A DNA stretch of 64,000 nucleotides from Allantophomopsis cytisporea. Its lineage: Eukaryota; Ascomycota; Leotiomycetes; Phacidiales; Phacidiaceae. The stretch's first letter is position 1. Each line of letters opens with the position of its first letter. Location: positions 1 through 64,000 of the forward strand of contig CP103029.1 of assembly GCA_024752435.1 (NCBI GenBank), given 5' to 3'. Positions 22,995 to 34,148 of this stretch are shown one piece after another. Under the pieces are notes generated by a model. The model did no database searches. It was given only the letters and a program-made list of their open reading frames with translations, and had not been told where the DNA came from. Both the position numbers and the translations under genes were made by a program.

Positions 22995-23937
22995 AAGAGC
23001 ACTTGTGTGAAGAGCAATGCTCAAACCCATAGTTTCCACTGCCGTAGATATGTTTTGAGTCAAGTCATTTTTGAAATATGTTGAGTATGACTTTATGTAT
23101 TGACCACAAATTTCTGGCAAATCCTCTCCGTGACGCATATACAACAACTTAAAATGATATATATAAATTCTATGTCGCTCCATGTATACTCTTGAATGAA
23201 TGCTCTTACAAACTTCACATATTCTTCGTTAAACTGTACAAACACCAAAACATCAATACAATTCTAGAACCTGTGTCTCCGAGTGGTGGCTGAGAGTGGA
23301 CGTTGCCAATTTAGAGTTTGATAAGAATCTAGCAGCGGAAACACTCCGCGATATACATACCCATTGTAAGAAAGTGTGTGTCATAGCTACGGAGCACTCC
23401 GTCACGACTTGGTGCTATGGAAAATCGCCAAGGAAGACCCTTGGCCGTTCCCTACGAGATTTCGATAGCGAGCTGTGGCTGTGTCGTATGTATGCGTACT
23501 TACAGGGTTGATTGTTTGGGTCGGACGTGCGCGGAAGGGTCCCACGGTCCGTGTCACAAACGTGCACAGGCCAAAAATCTAGACAAGGTTGCGGATACTA
23601 CTTCCGCAGATGATAAATATCCTAATGTTTCGCAGCAAGTTCTTATCAGTGTGCTAGATGGTGGCAGATACTGTGTGTGAGATCTGTGCCTTAGTCTTCA
23701 TAGATTCGCAGCGCCAGGACATCTCAGCTTTATCAATTGTATCTCGAGGCTGAGATGGACTGATCTATTGAATCCAAGCTTATCATCCGTTGTGGACTGT
23801 CATGACATGTATTTAAACTTACCAGATTTCCTACCTATGAAATATTTAATAAAAAAACCAGCTCTCATTAATAACCACCTCCAAAGAAGCTTTCGACATA
23901 TTCCATCTCAGAAAAATCACTAAATCACTAAATCAGA
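22995..23937. promoter_or_regulatory. Regulator 3' flank and nitrilase promoter
   Basis: The left end is the regulator's 3' UTR and the right end the nitrilase promoter. Two CGG inverted repeats lie at 23335-23349 and 23389-23402. ORFs of 71 and 87 codons at 23296-23680 have no recognisable family and overlap these sites, so I do not call a gene. Confidence 0.45.
23335..23402. promoter_or_regulatory. Two inverted CGG repeats upstream of the nitrilase
   Basis: gcgga-N5-tccgc at 23335-23349 and acggag-ca-ctccgt at 23389-23402 are perfect inverted repeats 40 bp apart, about 0.55 kb before the nitrilase start. Both have CGGA/TCCG half-sites like tccgcgga in the dehydratase promoter. They are candidate sites for a Zn2Cys6 dimer; spacing differs between them. 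Confidence 0.5.
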
Positions 23938-25029
23938 ATGGTGTCTACCAAGAAATCATCCGTTCGCGTGGCCGTTTCTCAACACGAGCCGGCATGGCTT
24001 GATTTGCAGGCCTCCGTCAACAAAGCCTGCTCCATTATCGAGGAAGCAGCTAAGAATGGTGCAGAACTCGTCACGTTTGCAGAAGCATTCATTCCAGGTT
24101 ATCCAGCGTGGATATGGTGAACACAACAACCTCAAGATATACCTATTCCCAACCCGCTAACTTCTATACAAGGACTCGTCCGCTCGACCCAGCGCTTTCG
24201 ATACGCTATATTCAGAACTCACTCGCTGTCGATTCCGACGAGATGCGTAAAATTCAGGACTGCGCCGCAAATAACGGCATAGTCGTTTCACTCGGTTTCT
24301 CTGAGAACGACAAAAATTCGCTGTACATCGCGCAGGCCATCATCGACGTCGACGGACGGATAATTATGAAGCGACGCAAGCTCAAGGCAACCCATATGGA
24401 GCGCACGATCTTTGGTGACGCCTCGGGCGATAGTTTGATGAATGTAGCGTCCACGGGCATTGGGCGTCGTGTAGGCACGTTGGCGTGCTGGGAACATGCT
24501 CAGCCGTTGCTTAAATACCATACTATAACTCAGCGTGAGGATATCCATTGCTCGGCTTGGCCACCAATTGTTAGCCACCAGGGTGGACCGGATTTGTGGT
24601 CGTTGTCTAAGGAGGGTAAGTAGCAAGAGTAGACAAGAATGTTGCGAGGAAGTGAGCGAGACTAACTTGTTAGTAGGGTGCCAAAATCTCTCGCAGACCT
24701 ATGCAATTGAGTCTCAGACATTTGTTCTTCATGCGACAACAGTAATCACCCAAAAGGGTATCGAAATTATGGGTACTGAAGACGGTCTCTTGATGTCGTC
24801 TCCTGGCGGCGGTGCATCGGCTGTCTTTGGTCCGGATGGTCGCCATATGTCGTCCTCACTAAAACCTGCGGAGGAAGGTCTTGTTTATGCTGATATCGAT
24901 CAGACCCAGTCCGTCTTTGCGCGTAGCTTTTTGGATATCTGTGGACACTACTCAAGACCGGATTTGCTTTGGCTCGGTTGTGATACGAGACAGCGGAAAC
25001 ACAAGATGGAGGATCTTTACAAGGAGTAG
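23938..25029 (+). CDS. Nitrilase (carbon-nitrogen hydrolase)
   Basis: Three exons (23938-24116, 24173-24615, 24677-25029; introns 56 and 61 bp with GCTAAC/ACTAAC branch sites) give 324 aa. The catalytic triad of the nitrilase superfamily is visible: E49 in FAEAFIPGYPAW, Lys about 129 in KRRKLKATHMER, and C165 in GTLACWEHAQPLLKYH. The enzyme hydrolyses nitriles to carboxylic acids and ammonia in the cytosol. The CWEHAQPLLKYH block is shared by fungal arylacetonitrilases and cyanide hydratases, so substrate preference is open. Since an aldoxime dehydratase lies 4 kb away, an organic nitrile is the more economical guess. All key residues are intact. Confidence 0.9.
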
Positions 25030-25503
25030 TAGACATTAGCATTCAGACCAGTGGTTAGCTTATTCGATTAGTTATATCATTCATTAGATTCTTCGATGAT
25101 TAGACCCTTGTGAGCTTTCTTTGTTGCGCACGAAGTGATATATTTAAAATGGCATGCACTTCTCCTGGTGGTAATGCGTTAACAGTGAAGACCCATCTAA
25201 GCAGCCGAATCTATAACCTATCCCATTACGTCGAGTAGATACTTGACGACATTGCTATTCTGTAGACAAGTACACAAATTCTGATTAATTACACCATTCA
25301 GTTAGCTTAGAATAGATCTAGCACAAGTAGGTTTTATACATGGGGACTTATATCGTATATATGCTAGGGACTTGTTTACCTCCTTTAGTACGATAGAATG
25401 ATCAAAATTATAGAAATATTGAAATCCATCAATCGCAGGATTCACTGAAACCAAACCATCTGCTCCAGCTACCATGAGATGACTCGCGTCATTTCATTAG
25501 CCT
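25030..25503. other. Convergent intergenic spacer
   Basis: The spacer lies between the 3' ends of the nitrilase and the FAD monooxygenase. It is AT-rich and should hold both 3' UTRs. No ORF or repeat is seen. Confidence 0.5.
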
Positions 25504-26688
25504 TCAAACGTCGACCTCCTGGTACTCAAACCATTCTCTTCCCTTCCAAAACTTCTTCCCTCCGTCGAAAGAATGCTCTATCTTCTCCCTCGCTCTTTCG
25601 CTCATTCTTCCTTTGAAGCTCTGGATGCTTTCCGGCGTGATATCGTCATTGACAATGGTTTGTACCAAATCTACCGCATTCAAGATAGCAGTGGTTCCAC
25701 CAGATCCCCCCATAGGACTCATTGCATGAGCTGAATCCCCAAGAAGAGTCACTTTAGAATTCTGGCATGACAGCTGGCTTTCGATGTCTGGTTTGCTGGA
25801 AAGAATAGGTACACAAGCAGAAAGATCATGAGAGCCTTCATCAAACACCAATTTGAGATTTGGGTGCCATTCTTTTGTCACTTCTTCGAGAAAATTTTTC
25901 TTTGCTTGCACGGTCTTTGGCAAATCTCGACCTGGTGCTGTACACAGAGCCCAGTACAGATAGTCTTCTGAATCCGGAAGCTTGTTGTCCGACTCCTTTT
26001 TAAGGCTTTTCGTCCATATCATGGGTTCGACAACAACCTGAACATTTGCCTCCTTGTCGAGGGCCATATACCATGTCAAATGGTCCACTGACAAATGTTT
26101 TCGGAGGGTTTCAGTCAACAACGTCCTACCCCAAGTAACCCAGCGCTCTAGATCTAGAAGCCTACGACTTGGCTGAAGTTGTTTCCGAACACGGCTTTTG
26201 ATTCCATCGGCACCTACAAGAAAGCGACCCCGTGTTGAAGAACCGTCAACAAAGGATACAAGAACTTCGTTCCCGGAAACTTCGTAAGAAGCAAATTCCT
26301 TCTCATATTCAATCGCATCTTCTAATTCTAGCATCATCAATTTTCGCAGCCACATCCGGTCTACGGGCATACCCTGCGGGGCTGAGAACAGCTTCGGTGT
26401 CTCAAATTCGTATCTCTTGGCGTCCACATATCGCGGCTGAAAACGTCCTCCGTCGGCCGCTGTGTGTTGAAATAAATTTTTACATTCCGGTAAGAGGTTG
26501 TTGTTGAGTGCTGTCACACTGTCAGCAGAAATGCGTAAGCGATGACCTTGAGCACCGGGGGATTGAGCGTGGCGTTCAAAGAGGCGGAATGGGATAGATC
26601 GAAGACGAAGTCCCTGGGCAAGGACAAGCCCAGAAATGCCAGCGCCTATGATCAGGACTGGAGAAGTGGAATGTGGATATTGTGACAT
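25504..26688 (-). CDS. FAD-dependent monooxygenase (PHBH/salicylate hydroxylase-like)
   Basis: A single exon of 394 aa from the ATG at 26688; the upstream open frame is treated as 5' UTR because the Rossmann fold starts right after this Met. Motifs of class A flavoprotein hydroxylases are present in order: GAGISG (15-20) for the ADP part of FAD, RMWLRKLM about 111-118, VGADGIKSRVR (158-168) and GDSAHAMSPMGGSG (317-330). There is no signal peptide or membrane segment. Such enzymes hydroxylate aromatic or polyketide substrates using NAD(P)H and O2; the substrate is unknown. It is convergent with the nitrilase. It could act on the acid made there or belong to an unrelated pathway. Confidence 0.85.
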   Translation of the reverse strand: MSQYPHSTSPVLIIGAGISGLVLAQGLRLRSIPFRLFERHAQSPGAQGHRLRISADSVTALNNNLLPECKNLFQHTAADGGRFQPRYVDAKRYEFETPKLFSAPQGMPVDRMWLRKLMMLELEDAIEYEKEFASYEVSGNEVLVSFVDGSSTRGRFLVGADGIKSRVRKQLQPSRRLLDLERWVTWGRTLLTETLRKHLSVDHLTWYMALDKEANVQVVVEPMIWTKSLKKESDNKLPDSEDYLYWALCTAPGRDLPKTVQAKKNFLEEVTKEWHPNLKLVFDEGSHDLSACVPILSSKPDIESQLSCQNSKVTLLGDSAHAMSPMGGSGGTTAILNAVDLVQTIVNDDITPESIQSFKGRMSERAREKIEHSFDGGKKFWKGREWFEYQEVDV

Positions 26689-27604
26689 ACCGGCGTAAAT
26701 GTCAGCATCACTTTTGAAGTATGAGAGCTGATATAAGATGCTGCATGCGCGCGGCAGTCCTGCCAATGTGGTGTTGGTCGGATATGCAACTGCCGGCACT
26801 CTCTGTCGGTTGTCGCACTTGGGCACGCTCCCATACGCATTCTCACCTACACTCCCATTGTATAAAATAAAGCTTTTTATCATACTTAAAGGCTCTGATT
26901 TACAGAGGGTCTTTCTAGAGGTCTACAGCCAAAGTCCTTGCAATGACCAAGATACAAAGTATAGAGCTTATAGTTAGCCTGAGCAATACATAGAAGTATA
27001 GAAGATGCTTTAGTAGCATAGGAATTATTACGGGAGACACGAAGGAACTTGAATAGTATTCGGTAAAGGGTGTGAAGACCACTGTAAAACAGTCTCGTGG
27101 GCTACCCGCGAAAGCCACCAATTGACGCACTATTTGGATAAGTTGAGAGGCTACGCAGTATATCAAAGTTCATTTTAAGGTTATCGGGGCCAGTTTTGGA
27201 AAGATTTTGTGCTGCGCGAATGATTCCAGTGGCCCGTTGGGCGGTAAATTACATTTCTACTGGACTGTGTGCACGGACGCCCTGTTTCATTTCACCCGTC
27301 ACTGAGTTAACCTTATTTTACACATCATTTAGGTACCACACAGTACATACATATGTATGCATATACCGACGGTGACAGTGGGTCATGTGTCCCGTCTAGT
27401 AATAAGGCAGCGAACAGCTTATCACAGCGCAATTCAAGCAACACCAGCTCCACACCTGTGAACATATCCCATAACATTGTATGTTTGCTTATATCTTATC
27501 CTCGCTATCATGGTGGGCATGATATCCTCATCGATCGAGCCTCTTCAGTCGTTATATTCACAGATTTCTCACTAACACGTCTTCTAATAGCATACATATT
27601 GATC
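26689..27604. promoter_or_regulatory. Divergent promoter between monooxygenase and gelsolin-like gene
   Basis: The interval separates a minus-strand monooxygenase from a plus-strand gelsolin-like gene. An open frame runs into the gelsolin ATG from 27353, but the text before the ATG has no domain, so it is taken as leader. It may contain a 5' UTR intron (acceptor tctaatag near 27591). No other gene is seen. Confidence 0.45.
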
Positions 27605-28759
27605 ATGCCTCCCAATAAGGGGCTGTCCCATCTCGAGCAGTACAAGATAGAAGGGTCGAATGTTGAGTTTATTGGCTCCAACATTGATCACTCCGTCAAA
27701 TATAACTCGGCCGCTTCCGAACCGGCCTGGCAACAAGATGGTGGTGTTGGCAACGCAGAAGGTCTAAAGATTTGGAGGATCGAACAGTTCCAGGTTGTAG
27801 CCTGGCCATCGAATCGCTATGGATCTTTTTACGATGGCGATTCCTATATCATCCTTCACTCGTTTAAGGCCAGTCCTGATGCGCGGGATCTGTCCTACGA
27901 TATCTTCTTTTGGTTGGGCAAGGATACGACGCAGGACGAGGCTGGAACAGCTGCATACAAGACGGTGGAACTCGATGAACTCCTGCACGGAGCTGCGATC
28001 CAACACCGCGAAGTCCAAGGTTCCGAATCGCCCACCTTCGTCTCTCTGTTTCCTCGACTCAGAATTCTTCGTGGTGGAGCATCGACCGGGTTCCATCACG
28101 TCGAAACAGCAGAAACGTCACTCCTCCGCCTCCTCCATATCACTTCTACAGGAGGGCATGGAGTCATTATCCGTGAAGTTGATCCCACTTGGGAAAGTCT
28201 TAACGAGAAGGATGTTTTTATTTTGGATGAGGGCGAGAAGATTACGAGTTGGCAAGGTAAGAGCTGTAGCCCTATAGAGAAGGCGCAGGCAGCTACTGCT
28301 ATATCAGAAATGGTAAATGAGAGGCAAGGCAAGGCTGAGGTGGAAGTTGTTGCGCAAACCGACTCGCGTTCTGCCGTTGTTATCAAAACCCTTGGAGGAC
28401 ACATCGAATCACCGATCCCCAGTACTTCTTCAGCCCCTTCTTACCATTCGCGCTCACAAAATACACGTGCCAAGCGCCTCTTCCGTATCTCAGACACGAG
28501 TGGCTCACTGCAGTTTTATCCAGTCAAGAGCGGAGAAGTCGTACGCTCCGACTTCCAGAGCGAGGATGTATTTGTGTTCGACAGTGGCTTCCAGATCTAT
28601 GTCTGGCAGGGTAATGGGGCGAGCAAACAAGAGAAGACCAAGTGGCTGAAGGTCGCTGAGGCTTATCTGGGATCTTTGGATGGTTCATGGAGCACACCCG
28701 TAGCTACTGTGAAGGAGGGAAGGGAAGGTTTCGCATTCCAGTCTGTTCTCAGTGGATAG
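27605..28759 (+). CDS. Gelsolin/severin-like actin-binding protein
   Basis: A single exon of 384 aa starting MPPNKGLSHLEQYKIEGSNVE, a typical start for this family. Three gelsolin repeats can be outlined: about residues 50-145 (LKIWRIEQFQVV, YGSFYDGDSYI, DIFFWLGKDTTQDEAG), 165-255 (LRILRGGASTGFHHV, DVFILDEGEKITSWQG) and 285-375 (RLFRISDTSGSL, DVFVFDSGFQIYVWQG). Severin/fragmin-type proteins sever and cap actin filaments in a calcium-dependent way in the cytosol. It is probably a housekeeping gene that borders the accessory genes. The start is chosen at the family-like N terminus. Confidence 0.88.
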   Translation: MPPNKGLSHLEQYKIEGSNVEFIGSNIDHSVKYNSAASEPAWQQDGGVGNAEGLKIWRIEQFQVVAWPSNRYGSFYDGDSYIILHSFKASPDARDLSYDIFFWLGKDTTQDEAGTAAYKTVELDELLHGAAIQHREVQGSESPTFVSLFPRLRILRGGASTGFHHVETAETSLLRLLHITSTGGHGVIIREVDPTWESLNEKDVFILDEGEKITSWQGKSCSPIEKAQAATAISEMVNERQGKAEVEVVAQTDSRSAVVIKTLGGHIESPIPSTSSAPSYHSRSQNTRAKRLFRISDTSGSLQFYPVKSGEVVRSDFQSEDVFVFDSGFQIYVWQGNGASKQEKTKWLKVAEAYLGSLDGSWSTPVATVKEGREGFAFQSVLSG

Positions 28760-29232
28760 ATGGCTGGTGATGCGGAGATAGACTTCAGCAAGAATAGAGC
28801 ATGTTTGTAAGAGAAATTGCCTTGGGTCCAAAATCCATTCTATCTTATTTTGAAAATCAACTCATGAACCTCGAATAGTATTACTTATTCGACTAAGCGT
28901 GGTATATATGAGGCCAGAATCTCAGTTAGTCGAATGAATAATGACTTTTCATTCAGAAGTCTAGTAGATCGGGGAATGTCAGCTTTCCCAAGGTCACACC
29001 TCTTAGAGTGAATGTGTAAGGCGAAGTGAGGGGTGGTTTAGACCAGAAACCTTCAGTGGGCAAAGTACCTGAATCTCACACTTTCCAATCATTTTCGAGC
29101 TGGAAAATCTTTATATCTTTCATCTATAAAATTTCAACTTGTTCCAGGAATTTCGTTATCATGTGTAACTGCGTCTTATATGAATGTTGCCTATCACTGA
29201 AAGTGTATTATGGTAAACTTCTAACTAACATT
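28760..29232. other. Convergent intergenic spacer
   Basis: The spacer lies between the 3' ends of the gelsolin-like gene and the first SDR. It is AT-rich 3' UTR material. A 125-codon plus-strand ORF starting at 29026 overlaps the SDR's last exon antisense and has no family resemblance. Confidence 0.5.
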
Positions 29233-30149
29233 CTAAAACGGCCACCCAACAAGTCCAATGCTGAGTTGTGTACTTGCTTCAATCTCTTTAGCTTGCGTCT
29301 TGAGTTCATCTACATCCCAGTTTGCCCACAGAAACTTGCCCTTCAAGAAACGCGCTTCAGGGCTCGTAAGCCAAACATTGAAACTGGCTGGCAGAGAAAC
29401 TAGATCTAATTTAGCTTCATCATGTTTTCCTGAGAAAGATCATTATTCCGCTTACCGTCATCTGAAAAGCCAAGAGCATCGATACCCCCTGATTCCCTAT
29501 TCATCGCGGTGTCGACTACGCCAGGCTGCACATGGAAAACACTTAAGTTCGGGTTCGCAAAGCCAAGAGAATCCCAAAGCCGAAATACCGCGAGCTTCGC
29601 GACACTATATGAAGCAAACTCAGGAACCCAATTTAGATGCGCAGCAAATGAAGAAACATCGATCGCAACCGCGTCCGTCGACGCGTAGCGAAGGAATGCT
29701 TGCGCGACGAACAAAGAACCTCTAAGATTTTGCTGAACGCCTTCGAGAAACTTTTCACCATCCACTTCTTTCACAGAATCATGGGGTCCAATGATCGCCG
29801 CGTTGCTAACCAGAACGTGAATTTTTCCGTTGCCAACAAACTTCTCAAAGGCTGCGTCCACTTCGCTCTTCTTCGTGACGTCAGTGGAGGCCACAAATAC
29901 CTCGACGGCAGCGAACTTCTGCTCGATGGAGGCTTTTGTGTCAAGAAGGGGCTGTTCCCTACGACCCAGGAGCGCAATCCGAGACGCGCCTGCTTCGGCG
30001 AAGTAGTGAGCGGTCTCTGCACCGATACCAGTTCCTCCGCCTGTTACTACGACAGTCTTTCCTTCAGCAGAAAGTTCAGGACGGGTAGGAGATATGGATT
30101 GGTAGGTTTTTGTATGCCACGTTGAGGTTGGGGATGGAAAAGGAGCCAT
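29233..30149 (-). CDS. Short-chain dehydrogenase/reductase (classical SDR)
   Basis: Two exons (30149-29456, 29405-29233; a 50-bp intron with branch GCTAAAT) give 288 aa. The Rossmann motif is TGGGTGIG (36-43), VSNAA replaces the usual NNAG, and the active site is S166/S167 with Y181 and K185 in SYSVAK. The C terminus LSIGLVGWPF is recovered only by splicing. It is a cytosolic NAD(P)-dependent oxidoreductase of unknown substrate. It lies tail-to-tail with the gelsolin gene and head-to-head with the C2H2-Zn2Cys6 regulator, with under 0.5 kb between starts, so shared control is plausible. All catalytic residues are present. Confidence 0.87.
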
Positions 30150-30636
30150 GGTGATTGTAAGATTTATGAATGATTGGGAAGGATGGGTCGAATGTTTGAT
30201 GGAAATTACATTTTTCGAGGAACAATACTCATTTTTATGTATAATTGCGTTCATGAACTCCGAGTCAACGACGGAGTTGTGCAATTTGTGAAGTCAAGTG
30301 TGATCAACACGTTGGTGGAAAGTTTCTATGTATTCTGCAACGAATTACCAGACATGCTTGAATATAATATTACCAGAGAAAAAGGGTGCCAGATTCCTGA
30401 AATCAAAACATGGTTGGTATCTTCAAAATGTTCCGCTCAATGGACAATTTAAATCAAAACAAAAAATGTTCCGGGAAGCTTCAAATTTACAAAATGTTCC
30501 GCCCTACGGACTATTCTTATTTGAGGTATTTGCGCTGACAAATGCTGACAAATGTGACGTATCCGAATATAACAACTCCACTTCACGAATCCCATGATTT
30601 GCTGCGGTCTAATTTGAAATTATTAACATAAGAGAT
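30150..30636. promoter_or_regulatory. Divergent SDR/regulator promoter with repeated aaaatgttccg
   Basis: This 0.49-kb divergent promoter lies between the SDR and the C2H2-Zn2Cys6 regulator. The 11-mer aaaatgttccg occurs three times (30425-30435, 30463-30473, 30491-30501), all on the plus strand and 28-38 bp apart. That suggests a binding-site cluster. ORFs of 84-92 codons here look spurious. Confidence 0.5.
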
Positions 30637-32382
30637 ATGCAATCCGTTCTGCGCTGCGGACAGTGCAATAAACCGTTCGATAAGCGTGAGTTGTATTTCC
30701 ACCACATACCATTTCGCGAAGCCGAGTTTGTATTAATAGTATGGCTTTTCAGAGTCAACGCTGAAGAGACATGGATACTACTGTCGGTCTCGAAGAGCTG
30801 GTAGTATCCCTCGGTCTCGAGCTTGTATCTCTTGTGCTAGACGGAAGGCGCGTTGTGATAACAAACGGCCTGAATGCTCCAGATGCGTAAGCAAGGCCAT
30901 CGGATGTCATTATCCCGCGAGCACTCCCGAAGGTACTGGACCTCGTATTCAACAGGATGATAATGTGCTGTCCGAACGGCGGAAACTGGCCCTTTCATCA
31001 CGGGCAGATTCCACCAATTTCAATGATATTCAAAAAGCAAGCAAGAATGGAGATACCGTTCTTGATAGTGCGACTGGAATATTAGACTCAGAGTTCGCAG
31101 ACCTTGGGGGGGAGTATCTTGATTGGGATGATCCAGATATCAGCTTCGAAAGCTTTTTGGATCTACAGACAAACGACGAGATCGCTCAACTCCCTTCATC
31201 AGGATCATCATATTTACACTTGACACCTTCAACCCATCAAACTGCTCAAGCACAACAGGCCATGCCTTCTCCCAATGTGACGGTATCAAGACTACCAACT
31301 AACACTGTCCGATCACTTATCCAACGACCAATGAAGACTGGGGCACAAAGAATTACGAGTCTTATTCTCCACACCCTGAAATCTTATCCCTTAATGATAC
31401 TGCGCTACGATACTCTTCCACCATTTATCCATCCGAATTCTATATCTTCCGATGTTGAAGATGATCACATGGAGCCACTAAATAACTGCTTCAGCCTAGT
31501 ACATATGATCAGCAGTGGAGTACGAGGGAGTCGAAAGTTGTTCTGGCAAAATGTGCGGCAGGAATGTGAACGTCTGCGTGAAGAGGTACGTTGAGTTTGA
31601 GATGTATATATAAGTAAACCCACGAGAAGCTGATAAGTTGTTGTTTTTAGCATCTAAAATTGAACAAATGGGAACTGCTTGCTGCTATGCAAGCCCTTTG
31701 TATTTATATTCTCATAAGGATGGACGAAGGCGAGACGGACCACAATAACTTTGATTTTCTATTAATTACAGCGGTGGCCGTAAGTCTAGCTCCTGATACA
31801 TCCCTTTTACTTTAACTCTAATTACATAATATAGATGATAGCTCAGCAACTCGCCCGCAGCGATATCATATGCAACACGCAGTCTGCGCTATTCAATTGC
31901 GGTCTCGAAAGAAGCTGGGATGATTGGATTTATGAGGAATCAAGACGAAGGTTGGACTCTTCCGCACACGCTGATGTGATGAGCTACATGTAAGATACTA
32001 ATTAAGTCATAGGTTATCTGTTGTTTTTCGAGTTGTCAATATGTTAGTTTATTTCGAGCCAGCAGCAATGTGTAAGCTGCAAACGGACCTCATTATAGCA
32101 CCACTACCGGCGAAGAAGCAGCTATGGGAAGCAGTTGATGAGTCTGTGTGGAAGGTGGAAAGCAAGAGGGAACCTGAGGTTCAGACTTCCTTCGCACTGG
32201 CTGCAAATGGTGAGCTGGTCAAACTGGATGAAACACAGTCACATTGTCATGAGGCGGTGCTGCTTTACAACTCCCTAGAGGCTAGAAGTCCGCCAAGAAG
32301 TATTACAAGTTGGGAGGAGTGGTGCTCGGGCATGGATGGATTTGGAGGACTTGTTATGCTTGCTGCCTCTTTGATAGTATAG
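30637..32382 (+). CDS. Transcription factor with N-terminal C2H2-type finger fused to Zn2Cys6
   Basis: Five exons (30637-30685, 30753-31585, 31651-31779, 31835-31950, 32013-32382) keep frame and give 498 aa. The first finger is C7, C10, H23, C27 (a C2HC variant of C2H2) and is split by intron 1 after CNKPFDK. A Zn2Cys6 finger follows directly: C41, C44, C51, C58, C61, C68. The C-terminal half has family-like blocks (WELLAAMQALCIYILIR, ESRRRLSVVFRVVNMLVYFEP, PLPAKKQLWEAVDE) and ends WCSGMDGFGGLVMLAASLIV. Regulators with this double finger are often found next to secondary-metabolite genes in fungi. The gene is divergent from an SDR and about 4 kb upstream of the NRPS-like gene, so cluster control is a reasonable inference. 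No damage is seen. Confidence 0.87.
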
Positions 32383-34115
32383 CATTTTCAAGTAACGAGG
32401 AAGCCTTCGGACTGACTACACCAACCTTTCGAAGCATAACCTATCGCCTTCCTTGTTCTGACCATATGGATGGTACGGCAGAGCTTTTTTGTTGTGAAAA
32501 AGTTACAATCAGCCTTAGTCACTGCGTAGAATCGTACGTAAGCCAGCCAACGGAATTAGTCGCCGTTCCTTCGTTCATCGATGACGTGACATTTCCCCAT
32601 CCACTCCTTATTCGGGGCTGGTTGTTTTGTTTTGATATTTAGATTCTGTACTTAGGCTGCTCACTTGGCTCGGGTTTCTCACCTCGGCTTTGTACGTAGG
32701 CTGATGCATAGTGTCGAGTTTCTCAATGCCCTTTCCCATTCACACTTTCCTCTCATCTTTCGCACTGAAGTACCCAGAATGCAGATTGCCTAATTAAGAC
32801 CAATGAGGAGAAACATTCTGCGGCTTTGCCTGCCCTTATCAACTTGCAATTCTGCATTCCTCTTACCGCAGTCAGGATGGCAAACTACCGATGCTCCTAC
32901 AGTATTAAGTCCTACTCAGCTCGTTTTTTGCCGTGAGAATGAATAGGATTGATGCGTCTCTGTTTCTTAAGTCATCTAGAATTCGTTTGATGTCTTCAGG
33001 TTTTGTAATTGCACTATGTGATCGAGGGTCTTGATGCAAGACATCATGCCTTCCATATGAAACGGAAGTCAAAGGTGAAATGGAGCCACGAATATAGCGT
33101 GAGTTCCATTTATTCATAAAAAGCTCATCATCATCTTTCACAGAAGTGCTCTTATTCAACAAATCTTGTAAAGTGTGACACCTTGGATCAAGCCCAACGC
33201 CTCGTAAACCCCAAGGTTCTCATCAGTCGACCAATCAGAAAACCCCGATCGCAATTCATGTTATTCACTGTTCAATGAGGCATCAATCGCAATAACTTTT
33301 CGACATCCATTTTTTGCTAGTTATCTTTCGAAACTGATTGAATACAATATTAAGTGTCATGGCGACTTGCGCAATTAAGCAGGACCATGAGTACCCACAC
33401 AACAGTATCACAATTCTTACTACATGTCCGGCACCGAACGGTCTTGCCTATTTAATATCTCCCTTTCGAATAAATCCAGAATTCTCATGTCTGGGATAGC
33501 AACGCATGCATGTAAAGGAGGGAGTGAAAGAGTGAAAAGGAGTGATCTAAAAGCCCTCGGTCCAGATTGCCTCGGGTAATTGGAGCGCCGAGTACGGTGG
33601 CTTTGCCGCACTGCCATCACTCGATGTCAAGGGACGAGCCACTCACACGGATATGTAGCATCGTCTCAGCGCACAGCCGTGGCACTTCAACCGCGGTGTA
33701 AGAGGATTAGGTCGCAAAGAATAGTGATATTAAACGATACACCTCTATAATTCGAACTTAGAGAATTGTGGCAGCGCTTTAGCCGGCGCTTAACCAACGA
33801 CCTTGCTAACCGAGCCCCTCGTCCGAATTTACTCTCTTCACTTCATATGCTAGTATAGTCTACAAAACTACCATATCTAATTGTTGAAAAAATATTTCAT
33901 GAGAAAACTCAGCCCATATTGAGTCAAAGAACTAGAATTGATAACATGGACTTACCCGCGGGACTGCGCCCGAATTCGGGGCATGCTTGATAAGAACCTT
34001 CGATAACAGCCTGAGATGTGGCTCTCTACTGCTGTCTCTGACCAGGGAAGTTGTGTATACGCTTGACACTTGATACCCTCACTGCTTGAATCAACAATGG
34101 TGGGGTTGGTAGAAC

Positions 34116-34148
34116 AACGGCTAACGGATAACGGATAACGGCTAACGG
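34116..34148 (+). repeat. Short tandem repeat of 7-bp units
   Basis: Alternating ctaacgg and ataacgg units, about four to five copies, reading aacggctaacggataacgg and onward. This is a simple minisatellite. Confidence 0.85.

Noticed and set aside
23296..23680. Two overlapping small ORFs before the nitrilase
   Set aside because: No family resemblance; they overlap the CGG inverted repeats and are better seen as promoter DNA.
33730..33845. tRNA-like text on the minus strand (D-arm-like GGTTAAGC and T-loop-like TTCGAAT)
   Set aside because: The 5' GACGAGG has no matching 3' acceptor strand, and the anticodon loop has the wrong size. At best it is a relic.
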